From an uncultured Prevotella sp. (lineage in GTDB: Bacteria; Bacteroidota; Bacteroidia; Bacteroidales; Bacteroidaceae): a DNA stretch of 40,562 nucleotides. The translations under genes were made by a program, and so were the position numbers. The stretch covers positions 1-40,562 of the forward strand of contig CAMHPC010000006.1 of NCBI GenBank assembly GCA_946186945.1, written 5' to 3'. How positions within the stretch are numbered: the stretch's first letter is position 1; every line of letters begins with the position of its first letter. A model generated the notes under the pieces. It was not told the DNA's origin and did not search any database. It saw only the letters and a program-made list of their open reading frames with translations. This document shows positions 31,875-40,485 of the stretch, piece by piece.

Positions 31875-33014
31875 TCAGCCAAATGATTGGATGATCCGTT
31901 TCCTGGGGCAGGCGATATTGATGCGGATGAAGCCCTCACCCGCTTCTTTGCCGTACATAGTACCGCTATTAACCAGCACGTGGCGCTCTGTGCGCAGTTT
32001 TTCCGTCATCTCGTCAGACGACAACCCTGTGTCACGTATGTCCACCCACACCAGATAGGTGCCCTCTAGGCGTGTCACCTTGGCTTGGGGCATAGACTTT
32101 GCCAGACAGTCTTTCAGCGTGGCGTAGTTGCCCATGAGGTATTCATTCAGTTGGTCTAACCATTCCTCGCTCTCGTTGTATGCGGCTATCAGTCCCTCCA
32201 CACCGAAGGGGTTCACATCGCACACCTCGTTGATGTTGATGGCACGGTCTATGCGTCGGCGTGTGGAAGGGTTGTCGCAGATGATATTGGCTATTTGCAG
32301 TCCTGCGGTATTGAATGACTTAGAGGGGGAATTACAGGTGATGCTATTGTGTAGACATTCCTCCGATACCGATGCGAATGGCGTGTATTTGTATCCGGGC
32401 ATCACCAGTTCGCAGTGTATCTCATCGGCTATGACCTTCACTCCGTGTCGCATGCAGATGTCGTTCATCTGTCTCAGTTCCTCTCGGCTCCACACTCGTC
32501 CCACGGGGTTGTGAGGGTTGCACAGAAGGAACAGTTTCACGCGTGGGTCGGCGGCCTTGCGCTCCATGTCGTCGTAGTCCACCCGCCACGTGTCGCCGTC
32601 TGCCACGAGTAGTGTCTCGGCTGTTTGGCAATCGTTGTTGCGTATGGATGAGAAGAAGCAGTTGTATACGGGTGTCTGCACCAGCACCTTATCTCCAGGT
32701 TCGGTCAATGCTTTGATAATCACCGATACGGCGGGCACCACGCCCGATGTGTATTGTATCCATTCGCGCTGGATGGTCCATCCGTGGCGGCGGTGAAACC
32801 AGTGGATGATGGCATCGTAGTATCGGTCGCCCACCAGTGTGTAGCCGAATATGCCGTGCTCCACTCTTCTTCTTAGAGCATCGGTGATGGGCTGTGCCAC
32901 GCGAAAGTCCATGTCTGCCACCCACATGGGCACTGTGCCCTGTGCTTGGTCTATGTCCCACTTGTAGCATCCTGTGCCACGGCGCTCTGTCTCTTCGTCA
33001 AAATTATATCTCAT
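31875..33014 (-). CDS. MalY/PatB-family PLP-dependent C-S lyase/aminotransferase
   Basis: 379 residues. It opens MRYNFDEETERRGTGCYKWD and has the fold-type I PLP motif SPSKSFNTAGL with Lys232. CNPHNPVGR and ADEIHCEL are the usual cofactor contacts. Family members cleave cystathionine or other cysteine S-conjugates, giving a thiol, pyruvate and ammonia; some act as aminotransferases. The gene follows the DUF3737 gene after 15 nt and probably shares its promoter. Confidence 0.92.
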   Translation of the reverse strand: MRYNFDEETERRGTGCYKWDIDQAQGTVPMWVADMDFRVAQPITDALRRRVEHGIFGYTLVGDRYYDAIIHWFHRRHGWTIQREWIQYTSGVVPAVSVIIKALTEPGDKVLVQTPVYNCFFSSIRNNDCQTAETLLVADGDTWRVDYDDMERKAADPRVKLFLLCNPHNPVGRVWSREELRQMNDICMRHGVKVIADEIHCELVMPGYKYTPFASVSEECLHNSITCNSPSKSFNTAGLQIANIICDNPSTRRRIDRAININEVCDVNPFGVEGLIAAYNESEEWLDQLNEYLMGNYATLKDCLAKSMPQAKVTRLEGTYLVWVDIRDTGLSSDEMTEKLRTERHVLVNSGTMYGKEAGEGFIRINIACPRKRIIQSFG

Positions 33015-33029
33015 GGTCTTGTCTTACTT

Positions 33030-33857
33030 TCAGAGGGTTGTCGCTTTTTTGTTTTTTTCTCCCGAGGCGGTGTCGCGGGTCGTAATCACACAGTCGGCTG
33101 GTCCCTTGATGTTCTCATCGATGATTATCTCTCCTATACTGTCGGCTGTGATATGTCCGCTGGCGGGATTTTTTATGCTTTCTATGTGTCCGCGTATGGT
33201 GGCTTCTACGGTAGAGTACTCAAAGGCACGGTCGCAGGCGGCGTCAAAGGTGCAGTTTTCCAATATCAGGTTATGAGCATAGCAGAGGGGTTGCTCACCG
33301 CCAATATGGCAGTTGACCAAACGAAGGTTCTTGGAATGCCAACCCAGATATTCGCCGTCCAGATATGAGTCGTATATCGTCACATTCTCTACCTCCCAAA
33401 AAGCGTCCTTGGTGGTGATGTGGGCATTGTGTATCTCTACATTCTTCACATACTGAAACACGTATTTGCCCTCATGTAGTGTCACGTTCTCCATTGTCAG
33501 ACCATCTACGTTCCAGAATGTCTCGTCGGCATCATTGATGGTCACATCCTTTATCTTCAGGCGCTGCATCTCACGGAAGAATTTCGGGCCGTCTATCACG
33601 CAGTCTTCCATCGTCATGTCATCACTATACCAGATGGCGGAGCGTGAGCCCGGGGCAAAATAGCAGTTTGTCACCTTGCTGCCCCGCACATGCCACAGGG
33701 GGTATTTGCCGTAGAATTGGCAGTGGTCTGCCTCGATGTTGCTGCATTCCTTTATGCCCGACTCGCCGTCGGTGATAGTCACGTTTTGTAGTCTCACGTC
33801 GTGCGACTCGAACAGGGGCCTCTCGCCTCCAAAGGTTTGGTCTTTTATCTCTTTCAT
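33030..33857 (-). CDS. DUF3737 beta-helix protein
   Basis: 275 residues, started at MKEIKDQTFGGERPLF, the family's usual N-terminus; an upstream start at 33896 would add 13 unrelated residues. The protein is a string of short beta-strand repeats (for example VTITDGESGI, HCQFYGKYPLWHV, CVIDGPKFFREM, AHITTKDAFWEV), consistent with a right-handed parallel beta helix like pectate lyases. There is no signal peptide, so it is cytoplasmic. Function unknown. It is transcribed ahead of the MalY/PatB gene. Confidence 0.85.
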   Translation of the reverse strand: MKEIKDQTFGGERPLFESHDVRLQNVTITDGESGIKECSNIEADHCQFYGKYPLWHVRGSKVTNCYFAPGSRSAIWYSDDMTMEDCVIDGPKFFREMQRLKIKDVTINDADETFWNVDGLTMENVTLHEGKYVFQYVKNVEIHNAHITTKDAFWEVENVTIYDSYLDGEYLGWHSKNLRLVNCHIGGEQPLCYAHNLILENCTFDAACDRAFEYSTVEATIRGHIESIKNPASGHITADSIGEIIIDENIKGPADCVITTRDTASGEKNKKATTL

Positions 33858-33934
33858 AAAAATAAGTAAGGTTTCATGATTGTTAGCAAACATCATGCCA
33901 AGGCATAAAGTAAATGCTCACTATACTTCGTCTA

Positions 33935-33967
33935 CAAAAATAGCATGTTTTTTTGGAATATGACAAA
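33935..33967 (-). promoter_or_regulatory. Promoter for the DUF3737-patB operon
   Basis: On the minus strand TTTG (33967-33964) and TATTTTTG (33942-33935) are 21 nt apart. It interleaves with the divergent promoter of the MGMT-type gene: its -33 element lies in that promoter's spacer. Confidence 0.5.
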
Positions 33968-33984
33968 TAAAAGTGCTACTTTCG
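33952..33984 (+). promoter_or_regulatory. Promoter for the MGMT-type gene
   Basis: TTTG (33952-33955) and TACTTTCG (33977-33984) with a 21-nt spacer. The expected transcript starts near 33990, which rules out the ATG codons further upstream. Confidence 0.5.
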
Positions 33985-34001
33985 TAGCGGAAAAAACTCA
34001 G

Positions 34002-34340
34002 ATGAAGGATTATGCACGTAAGATGAGCAGTACCGATGCATGTCGTTTTCGCGATGATGTGTTGAGTATCGTTGGTCAGATACCTCGTGGACGGGTCACC
34101 ACCTACGGTGCTATTGCCGCATGGGCTGGCTGGCCCGACCATGCGCGTATGGTGGGCCGCATCCTTCGCCTCTCTCCCGATGCCAAGTGGTTGCCTTGTC
34201 ACAGGGTGGTTAATGCCGTGGGTCGAACTGCTCCGGGGTGGCTACTTCAACGCCAGATGCTTGAGGGCGAGGGTATCGCTTTCAAACCCAATGGCCATGT
34301 GGAAATCTCACGGCACCTCTGGCTGCCAGAAGTGGAGTGA
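34002..34340 (+). CDS. Single-domain O6-alkylguanine-DNA alkyltransferase (MGMT-type) protein
   Basis: 112 residues from the ATG at 34002; ATG 34023 is a possible alternative. It consists only of the C-terminal Ada/MGMT DNA-binding domain: FRDDVLSIVGQIPRGRVTTYGAIAAWAG (helix-turn-helix with the Arg finger region), ARMVGRIL, and the active-site motif PCHRVVNAVGR with Cys66. As Cys is present rather than the Trp of alkyltransferase-like proteins, direct methyl transfer is possible, although the usual N-terminal domain is missing. It would repair alkylated guanine in DNA. Confidence 0.85.
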   Translation: MKDYARKMSSTDACRFRDDVLSIVGQIPRGRVTTYGAIAAWAGWPDHARMVGRILRLSPDAKWLPCHRVVNAVGRTAPGWLLQRQMLEGEGIAFKPNGHVEISRHLWLPEVE

Positions 34341-34361
34341 AACAACTTTTTGGCATTTCTC

Positions 34362-34392
34362 TTTGCCAATTCATAAAATAGTTTTATCTTTG
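34362..34392 (+). promoter_or_regulatory. Promoter for the Rpn-like gene
   Basis: TTTG (34362-34365) and TATCTTTG (34385-34392) with a 19-nt spacer. The start ATG at 34419 follows after 26 nt. Confidence 0.6.
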
Positions 34393-34418
34393 AAGCGACA
34401 AATAATGAATTGCTGCGC

Positions 34419-35273
34419 ATGACGAAAGGCAAGTATCTCGATCCGAAAGCCGACCTGACGTTCAAAAAGGTGTTTGGCGAGCATCCGGAGTTGGTGAAGA
34501 GTCTGCTCAATGCTCTGCTGCCCCTCGATGAGGGTCAGCAGATAGAGGACGTGGAGTACATGGAGCCGGAGATGGTGCCTGAAAACCCAGCGAAGAAGAA
34601 TTCGATATTCGATGTGAGGTGCAAGGACAATAAGGGCAGGCAGTTTATCGTGGAGATGCAGATGGAGTGGACCACCGCCTTCAAGCAACGTGTGTTGTTT
34701 AATGCCTCAAAGGCCTACGTCCGTCAGTTGGACAAGGGCTTCAGGTACCACCTCTTGCAGCCCGTCTACTCACTGAGTCTGGTCAACGAGGTGTTTGAAC
34801 CCACTATGGACGAATTCTACCATTATTACCGTATGGTTCACGAGGAACATACCGACAAGGTGATAGACGGCCTGAACCTGGTGTTCGTGGAGTTGCCCAA
34901 GTTCAAACCACAGAGCATAGCCGAGAAACGTATGGCAGTGCTCTGGTTGCGCTATCTGACGGAGATAGATGAGCGCACGCGCGAGGTGCCCGCCGAATTG
35001 TTAGCCGACCCACAGGTGAGACAGGCTATCGACATAGTGGAGCACTCTGCGTATACCGATGCCGAGATGTATGCCTACGATAAGTTCTGGGATGCCATAC
35101 GGGTGGAGCAGGCCTTCGTAGACGAGGCTGAGGTGCGCTATGCCATCGGTCGCGAGGAAGGTGAAGCCAATGCCAACAGGAACAATGCCCGGAAGATGAA
35201 GGCCGACAATATGTCGCCTGCTCATATAGCGAAGTATACCGGGCTCAGCGTGAAGGAGATAGAACAATTATAG
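34419..35273 (+). CDS. Rpn-family (PDDEXK_2) nuclease/transposase-like protein
   Basis: 284 residues, starting MTKGKYLDPKADLTFKKVFGE, typical of this family; a TTG nine bases upstream is not used. The PD-(D/E)XK core has FKKVFGE, then SIFDVRCKDNKGRQFIVEMQM, where D and ExQ take the catalytic positions. The C-terminus (MSPAHIAKYTGLSVKEIEQL) looks like a short helix-turn-helix. Related proteins promote recombination independent of RecA or are annotated as putative transposases. They are very common and variable in copy number in Bacteroidales. No terminal repeats were seen, so it is not part of a visible mobile element. Confidence 0.85.
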   Translation: MTKGKYLDPKADLTFKKVFGEHPELVKSLLNALLPLDEGQQIEDVEYMEPEMVPENPAKKNSIFDVRCKDNKGRQFIVEMQMEWTTAFKQRVLFNASKAYVRQLDKGFRYHLLQPVYSLSLVNEVFEPTMDEFYHYYRMVHEEHTDKVIDGLNLVFVELPKFKPQSIAEKRMAVLWLRYLTEIDERTREVPAELLADPQVRQAIDIVEHSAYTDAEMYAYDKFWDAIRVEQAFVDEAEVRYAIGREEGEANANRNNARKMKADNMSPAHIAKYTGLSVKEIEQL

Positions 35274-35305
35274 AAAATAATATTTGCAGGAAAAACCTTA
35301 TAACT

Positions 35306-35506
35306 ATGTTTGGACTAAGACTGCCCGAAATAATATTTATCGCACTCATTATCCTGCTGCTCTTCGGTGGCAAGAAAATACCGGAGATGATGAAAGGATT
35401 AGGTAGAGGTGTGAGAAGTTTCAAAGAGGGAATGAACGATACTGTTGCCGAAGGCGAAGGTGACAAGACTCAGGTGAGCAAGACGACCGACAACAGCGAG
35501 AAGTAA
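35306..35506 (+). CDS. tatA: Twin-arginine translocase subunit TatA/TatE
   Basis: 66 residues. One membrane helix (about 7-20: PEIIFIALIILLLF) is followed by FGGKKIPEMMKGLGRGVRSF, the conserved FGxxKxPE amphipathic helix of TatA, and an acidic tail. It forms the oligomeric pore-forming component that carries folded proteins across the inner membrane. tatC starts immediately after its stop. Confidence 0.93.
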   Translation: MFGLRLPEIIFIALIILLLFGGKKIPEMMKGLGRGVRSFKEGMNDTVAEGEGDKTQVSKTTDNSEK

Positions 35507-35507
35507 T

Positions 35508-36275
35508 GTGCAGCAGCCATCACAGATGAGTAAACAGAGTACTGTACAGACCTTCTGGCAACACCTCGATGAATTGCGTGGAGTGATACTGCGCACACTC
35601 GGTGGCATTGCATTGTGTGCTGCGGTGGCTTTCTGCTTTAAGGATACTCTCTTCTCTGTCATCCTGGCGCCCACACATGCCGACTTCTTCACCTACCGAT
35701 TGCTCGGTGCTGAACCGTTCCGCCTATCGCTGGTCAATACCATGCTCACAGAACAGTTCGTCACACACCTGCGTATAGCAGCATACGTAGGACTGCTCAT
35801 GGCCTCGCCGTATGTCATCTATCAACTCCTACGTTACCTCTCGCCGGCTCTGTATGAGAATGAACGGCGACACGTGCGCACGATTGTTGGCAGCGCATAC
35901 ATGATGTTCATCGTGGGCACACTGGTGTGCTACTTCATCCTGTTCCCGCTCACAGTGCGCTTCCTCGGCACTTATCAGGTGAGTGAGGAGGTGGTGCCAC
36001 TGCTCTCGTTGCAGTCGTATATCGACACACTGACGATGATGTGCCTGGTGATGGGTATCGTATTTGAACTGCCGGTGCTCTGTGCACTGCTCTCGCGTAT
36101 GAACCTGCTCACACGCTCTGCCATGCGCACCTATCGTAGACATGCCATGGTGGTAATTCTCATCGTGGCTGCCGTCATCACCCCCACGGGCGATGTGTTC
36201 ACCCTGCTGATGGTGTCGGCACCTATTTATCTGCTGTACGAACTGAGTATACTTTTGGTAAAGAAACAAAACTGA
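35508..36275 (+). CDS. tatC: Twin-arginine translocase subunit TatC
   Basis: 255 residues from GTG at 35508 or 249 from ATG at 35526; the ATG is the likelier start because family members begin close to QTFWQHLDELR. It has six predicted membrane helices with family features HLDELRGVILR, LLMASPYVIYQLLRYLSPALYENERR and a Glu-containing FELPVLCALLSR. It recognises the RR motif of Tat signal peptides together with TatA. The downstream polyferredoxin and the Tat-signal-bearing aldo/keto reductase genes suggest a dedicated role. Confidence 0.95.
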   Translation: MQQPSQMSKQSTVQTFWQHLDELRGVILRTLGGIALCAAVAFCFKDTLFSVILAPTHADFFTYRLLGAEPFRLSLVNTMLTEQFVTHLRIAAYVGLLMASPYVIYQLLRYLSPALYENERRHVRTIVGSAYMMFIVGTLVCYFILFPLTVRFLGTYQVSEEVVPLLSLQSYIDTLTMMCLVMGIVFELPVLCALLSRMNLLTRSAMRTYRRHAMVVILIVAAVITPTGDVFTLLMVSAPIYLLYELSILLVKKQN

Positions 36276-36282
36276 TATAATT

Positions 36283-37782
36283 ATGTCGCTGAGAAAAATT
36301 AGGATAGGTTTGGCCACGCTCTGTATGCTTGCCGTTACCTATTTGTTCGTGGATTTCACTGGCACTGCTCATCATTGGTTTGGGTGGCTGCCAAAGTTGC
36401 AGGTGGTGCCTGCCGTGCTGGCAGTCAACGTGGTGGCGATAGTGGTGCTCGCTGTGCTCACTCTGCTCTTCGGACGTATCTACTGTTCGGTGATATGTCC
36501 GCTCGGGGTGATGCAGGATGTGGTGGACTGGATACACGGCAAGCGAAAGAAAAACCGACACTCGTTCTCTAAACCCATCACCTGGCTACGTATGACGATG
36601 TTGGTGCTGCTGGTGGTGGCGGTGATAGCAGGTACAGGGGTGCTCATAGCATTGCTCGACCCCTACGCCCACTATGGGCGCATAGCTCAAAATTTCCTGC
36701 AACCGCTGTGGATACTGGGAAATAACGCACTGGCAGAGATAGCGGAGAGTGCCGACAGTTATACTTTCTATCATACGAGTTTATGGGTGAGAAGCATTCC
36801 TGTGATGATAGTCGCGGCTGTCACACTCATAGTGATAGCGGTATTGGCATGGCGTGGCGGACGTACTTATTGCAACACCATTTGCCCAGTGGGCACGGTT
36901 CTGGGGGCTCTGTCACATTTCTCGCTCTTCAAGGTGCAGATAGATGGCGACAAATGTCGGCACTGTGGCAAATGCACCAGAAACTGTAAGGCTTCGTGCA
37001 TAGACCATACTACGCTACATGTAGATCACAGTCGTTGCGTGACCTGTGGCAACTGTGTCAGCAAGTGCGATTTTGATGCTCTTCACTATTCGCCATTACG
37101 TATAAAGAGCAAAGTGAAAGCCACGACCGACAACAAGGACGGTGAACAGACCGTGGACCGCTCAAAACGCTCATTCCTTATCGGCACTTCATTGCTCGCC
37201 ATGGGGGCAATGGCGCAGAAGAAGAAAAAGGTGGACGGCGGACTGGCGGTGATAGAGGACAAGGTGATACCGCAGCGCTCTACACCAATTACTGCACCTG
37301 GTTCGCTGAGTGCCGAGAATATGGCTAAACACTGCACTGGCTGCCAACTCTGCGTGTCGGAGTGTCCTTCCAATGTGCTCAGACCCTCCGACTCGCTGCT
37401 CACTTTCTCACAACCGGTCATGGGTTTCGAACACGGATACTGCCGACCAGAGTGCAACAGATGCGGTGAGGTGTGCCCCACAGGTGCCATAACACTTGTG
37501 GACCATGCGGACAAGGCTTCCATACAGATAGGACATGCGCTGTACGTGAAGAAGAACTGTGTGGCTGTCACAGACCACGTGTCATGCGACAATTGCGTGC
37601 AACACTGCCCGGTAAATGCCATAGAGTTGATACCTTCCGACCCGAATGATGAAACGGCTCCATCCATACCGTCCATCGATGAAAGCAAATGTATAGGATG
37701 TGGAGCATGCGAATTCCACTGTCCATCGCGTCCCTTCCCTGCCATCTATGTGGTGGGACACGAGGTGCACAAGGATGTGTAA
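36283..37782 (+). CDS. Membrane-bound polyferredoxin (NapH/YccM-like, fused ferredoxins)
   Basis: 499 residues. The N-terminal half is a membrane domain of about four to five helices with NapH/CcoG-like cysteine motifs CSVICPLG (68-75) and CNTICPVG (197-204). The rest holds several 4Fe-4S motifs: CRHCGKCTRNC, CVTCGNCVSKC, CTGCQLCVSEC, CNRCGEVC, CDNCVQHC and CIGCGACEFHC. Between the first two and the later ones is a stretch (KRSFLIGTSLLAMGAM, 295-310) that looks like a Tat-type or anchor helix. It probably carries electrons from the membrane to a periplasmic partner. The next gene encodes an exported aldo/keto reductase with its own ferredoxin motifs, a natural partner. Confidence 0.85.
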   Translation: MSLRKIRIGLATLCMLAVTYLFVDFTGTAHHWFGWLPKLQVVPAVLAVNVVAIVVLAVLTLLFGRIYCSVICPLGVMQDVVDWIHGKRKKNRHSFSKPITWLRMTMLVLLVVAVIAGTGVLIALLDPYAHYGRIAQNFLQPLWILGNNALAEIAESADSYTFYHTSLWVRSIPVMIVAAVTLIVIAVLAWRGGRTYCNTICPVGTVLGALSHFSLFKVQIDGDKCRHCGKCTRNCKASCIDHTTLHVDHSRCVTCGNCVSKCDFDALHYSPLRIKSKVKATTDNKDGEQTVDRSKRSFLIGTSLLAMGAMAQKKKKVDGGLAVIEDKVIPQRSTPITAPGSLSAENMAKHCTGCQLCVSECPSNVLRPSDSLLTFSQPVMGFEHGYCRPECNRCGEVCPTGAITLVDHADKASIQIGHALYVKKNCVAVTDHVSCDNCVQHCPVNAIELIPSDPNDETAPSIPSIDESKCIGCGACEFHCPSRPFPAIYVVGHEVHKDV

Positions 37783-37802
37783 TGTTTTAAATACTGATTA
37801 CA

Positions 37803-39242
37803 ATGGCAAAGAAAGATATAAATCGCAGACAGTTCCTGCAAATGATGGGACTGGGAGGCCTGACTGTGGCAGGCATGGCAGCATGTGGCAAAAAACAAGA
37901 GACTGCCATAAGTGAAGAATACACTTCCATGGAAGAACCGCCGACAGGAAAGATGACATACCGTACAGACCCTAAGACAAAGCAACAGGTGTCGCTCCTG
38001 GGATATGGCATGATGAGATTGCCTACGACAAGCGGTGGATCAGCACGTGAGAATAAGGATGAGATAGATCAGGAACAGGTGAACAGACTGGTAGACTATG
38101 CCATAGAGCATGGAGTGAACTTCTTCGACACATCTCCCGCTTACTGTCAAGGCATGTCGGAACACTGCACGGGTATAGCCCTGCATCGCTATCCAAGAGA
38201 CAAGTACCTGGTGTCTACAAAACTATCCAACTTCAACGAAGAGACATGGGGTAGGGAGGAGTCGATGACCATGTACCTCAATTCCTTCAAGGAACTGCAG
38301 GTAGACTACATAGACTACTACCTGCTGCACGGCATAGGAATGGGAGGCGGTATGGAGGCCTTCGAAGGTCGCTACCTGAAAAACGGTATGCTCGACTTCC
38401 TGCTCGAAGAGCGGAAAAAGGGAAAGATACGCCATTTAGGCTTCTCATATCACGGTGACATAAAGGTGTTTGACTATCTGCTCTCTCAGCACGACAAATA
38501 CCAGTGGGATTTCGCACTCATCGAACTCAACTACCTGGACTGGGACTATGCCAACGAGATGAACGAACGAAATACCGATGCCAGATACCTGTACGGAGAA
38601 CTGCAGAAACGTAATATCCCGGCATTGGTGATGGAGCCGCTCCTTGGAGGCAGGTTGGCTAAACTGCCGCAACACATGGTAAGGGAACTCAAACAACGCG
38701 ACCCTGAGGCAAGCGTGGCATCATGGGCTTTCCGCTATGCAGGCACACCAGAAGGAGTGCTCACGGTGCTCAGCGGTATGACGTACATGGAACACCTGAA
38801 GGATAACCTGCTGAGTTACTGCCCTCTGAAACCCCTCACTCAGCAGGAACAGGAGTGGTTGCAAAACTTATCGAGAAAACTGGTGGGCACAGAGAATATT
38901 CAGTGTAATGACTGCAAATACTGTATGCCGTGTCCATACGGCGTGGATATACCCGGACTGTTCGTGCATTATAACAAATGCTTGAACGAGGGAATACTGC
39001 CCAATGACAGACGAGACCCGGAGTATGCCCGACTCAGACGCGACTACCTCATTGGACTCGACAGAAGCGTGCCAAGATTGCGACAGGCGGCACATTGCAT
39101 AGGATGCGGACAGTGCGAACCTCACTGCCCACAAAACATAAAAATAGTAAAGGAGATGATCAAGATAGACGAGTTCGTGGAACAGGTCAGAAGATATCAA
39201 CATCCACTGTCAAATGATAGTAATATAACACAGAATACTTGA
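37803..39242 (+). CDS. Tat-exported aldo/keto reductase lipoprotein with C-terminal ferredoxin motifs
   Basis: 479 residues. The N-terminus INRRQFLQMMGLGGLTVAG is a twin-arginine signal, and MAAC (Cys28) is a possible lipobox, so the protein is probably exported folded and anchored. The AKR barrel has all four catalytic residues: Asp109 and Tyr114 (FFDTSPAYCQG), Lys140 (VSTKLS) and His176 (YYLLHGIG). A C-terminal domain has CNDCKYCMPCPYGVDIP and CIGCGQCEPHCPQNI, typical of the YghZ-like/ferredoxin-fused AKR group. Electrons could come from the polyferredoxin encoded 20 nt upstream. Substrate unknown. Confidence 0.9.
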   Translation: MAKKDINRRQFLQMMGLGGLTVAGMAACGKKQETAISEEYTSMEEPPTGKMTYRTDPKTKQQVSLLGYGMMRLPTTSGGSARENKDEIDQEQVNRLVDYAIEHGVNFFDTSPAYCQGMSEHCTGIALHRYPRDKYLVSTKLSNFNEETWGREESMTMYLNSFKELQVDYIDYYLLHGIGMGGGMEAFEGRYLKNGMLDFLLEERKKGKIRHLGFSYHGDIKVFDYLLSQHDKYQWDFALIELNYLDWDYANEMNERNTDARYLYGELQKRNIPALVMEPLLGGRLAKLPQHMVRELKQRDPEASVASWAFRYAGTPEGVLTVLSGMTYMEHLKDNLLSYCPLKPLTQQEQEWLQNLSRKLVGTENIQCNDCKYCMPCPYGVDIPGLFVHYNKCLNEGILPNDRRDPEYARLRRDYLIGLDRSVPRLRQAAHCIGCGQCEPHCPQNIKIVKEMIKIDEFVEQVRRYQHPLSNDSNITQNT

Positions 39243-39243
39243 C

Positions 39244-40410
39244 ATGACGAAGAAAATGAAAATCATCAGGGTTTGTACTCACGATATCAGTCTGGGAGGA
39301 CTGATGCAGGGACAACTCAAGTTTCTTAACCAGTATTTCGAGGTGGTAGGACTTGCTGCCGACACCGGACAATTGCAACAGGTGGCTGAACGCGAGGGTA
39401 TTAGGGTAATAGATGTGCCTATGCACAGGGAGATAGCACTGGGTGCCGACTGGAAATGCCTGTGGCAACTCAGACGGATATTCCGCAACGAACGGCCGGA
39501 TGTGGTGCATGCCAATACGCCAAAAGGGTCGCTGCTCTCGATGATTGCTGCCAAGATGGCGGGGGTGAAGACACGTATCTATCTGGTCACAGGGCTGAGA
39601 TACAAAGGGGCAACTGGCAAGAAACGCTGGTTGCTGAAGAATATGGAACGGCTCACATGCCGCTTCGCTACTAAGGTGATACCCGAAGGCGAGGGGGTGA
39701 AACGCATACTCCAAGAGGAACATATCACCCAAAAACCGCTACAGGTGGTGCACTATGGAAATATTAATGGTATAGACACCCAGTATTTCTCAAGGGAGAC
39801 TACAGAGGCAGAACATGGTTCACGTGACAAAATAAGGGAGAGAATAGGACTAAAACCCGATGACTTCGCATTCGTCTTCATCGGACGAATGGCACATGAT
39901 AAGGGGATGCATGAACTCGCAGAGGCTACACGCTCGTTGAAAGACCGCTACCCACAATTGAAAGTCATACTGGTGGGACGCTTCGAACAGGAACTCGACC
40001 CGATACCGGAAGAGGACAAGGACTTTCTGGAACACGATGAGGCTGTGAAATTCGTGGGCTATCAGTCGGATGTCAGACCCTTCCTCCTGGCTGCCGATGC
40101 TCTGGCTTTCCCTTCTTATCGCGAGGGTTTCCCAAATGTGGTGATGCAGGCCGGAGCACTGTCGCTGCCACTGCTCGTCACGGATATCAGCGGATGTACT
40201 GACATAGTGACCGATGGCGAGAACGGTATTGTGATCCCTCCGCGCGATGCCAAGGCTCTCACGGATAAAATGGAATATCTCATGACTCACCCTGAGGTGT
40301 GTAGCCAACTGGCAGATGCAGCCCGACCCAGCATCATGTCACGCTATGAACAGAAAGACCTGTGGCAGGCGCTGCTCAAAATGTATAATTCGCTTGCTGA
40401 ACAGAAATAA
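39244..40410 (+). CDS. Family 4 glycosyltransferase
   Basis: 388 residues. A GT-B fold is suggested by the N-terminal IIRVCTHDISLGGLMQGQLKFLN and DVVHANTPKGSLLSMIAAKMAG. The C-terminal half has FIGRMAHDKGMHELAEA and the EX7E-like loop SYREGFPNVVMQAGALSLP, followed by DGENGIVIPPRD. It resembles capsular or O-antigen glycosyltransferases using nucleotide sugars. The start lies 2 nt after the reductase stop, so co-transcription is likely, but the functional link is unclear. Confidence 0.9.
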   Translation: MTKKMKIIRVCTHDISLGGLMQGQLKFLNQYFEVVGLAADTGQLQQVAEREGIRVIDVPMHREIALGADWKCLWQLRRIFRNERPDVVHANTPKGSLLSMIAAKMAGVKTRIYLVTGLRYKGATGKKRWLLKNMERLTCRFATKVIPEGEGVKRILQEEHITQKPLQVVHYGNINGIDTQYFSRETTEAEHGSRDKIRERIGLKPDDFAFVFIGRMAHDKGMHELAEATRSLKDRYPQLKVILVGRFEQELDPIPEEDKDFLEHDEAVKFVGYQSDVRPFLLAADALAFPSYREGFPNVVMQAGALSLPLLVTDISGCTDIVTDGENGIVIPPRDAKALTDKMEYLMTHPEVCSQLADAARPSIMSRYEQKDLWQALLKMYNSLAEQK

Positions 40411-40429
40411 TATTCAATACCTATATACT

Positions 40430-40467
40430 ACAAGAGGTGGGATTGAACATACAATCCCACCTCTTGT
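40430..40467 (+). terminator. 16-bp terminator hairpin
   Basis: ACAAGAGGTGGGATTG pairs perfectly with CAATCCCACCTCTTGT around the 6-nt loop AACATA. It lies between the GT4 stop and the stop of a convergent minus-strand gene, so it can serve both. Confidence 0.85.
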
Positions 40468-40485
40468 CGCGATATATCGCAAGGC

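Noticed and set aside
34419..35273. Active insertion sequence encoded by the Rpn-like gene
   Set aside because: No terminal inverted repeats or target duplications are visible, and the gene has its own well-formed promoter.
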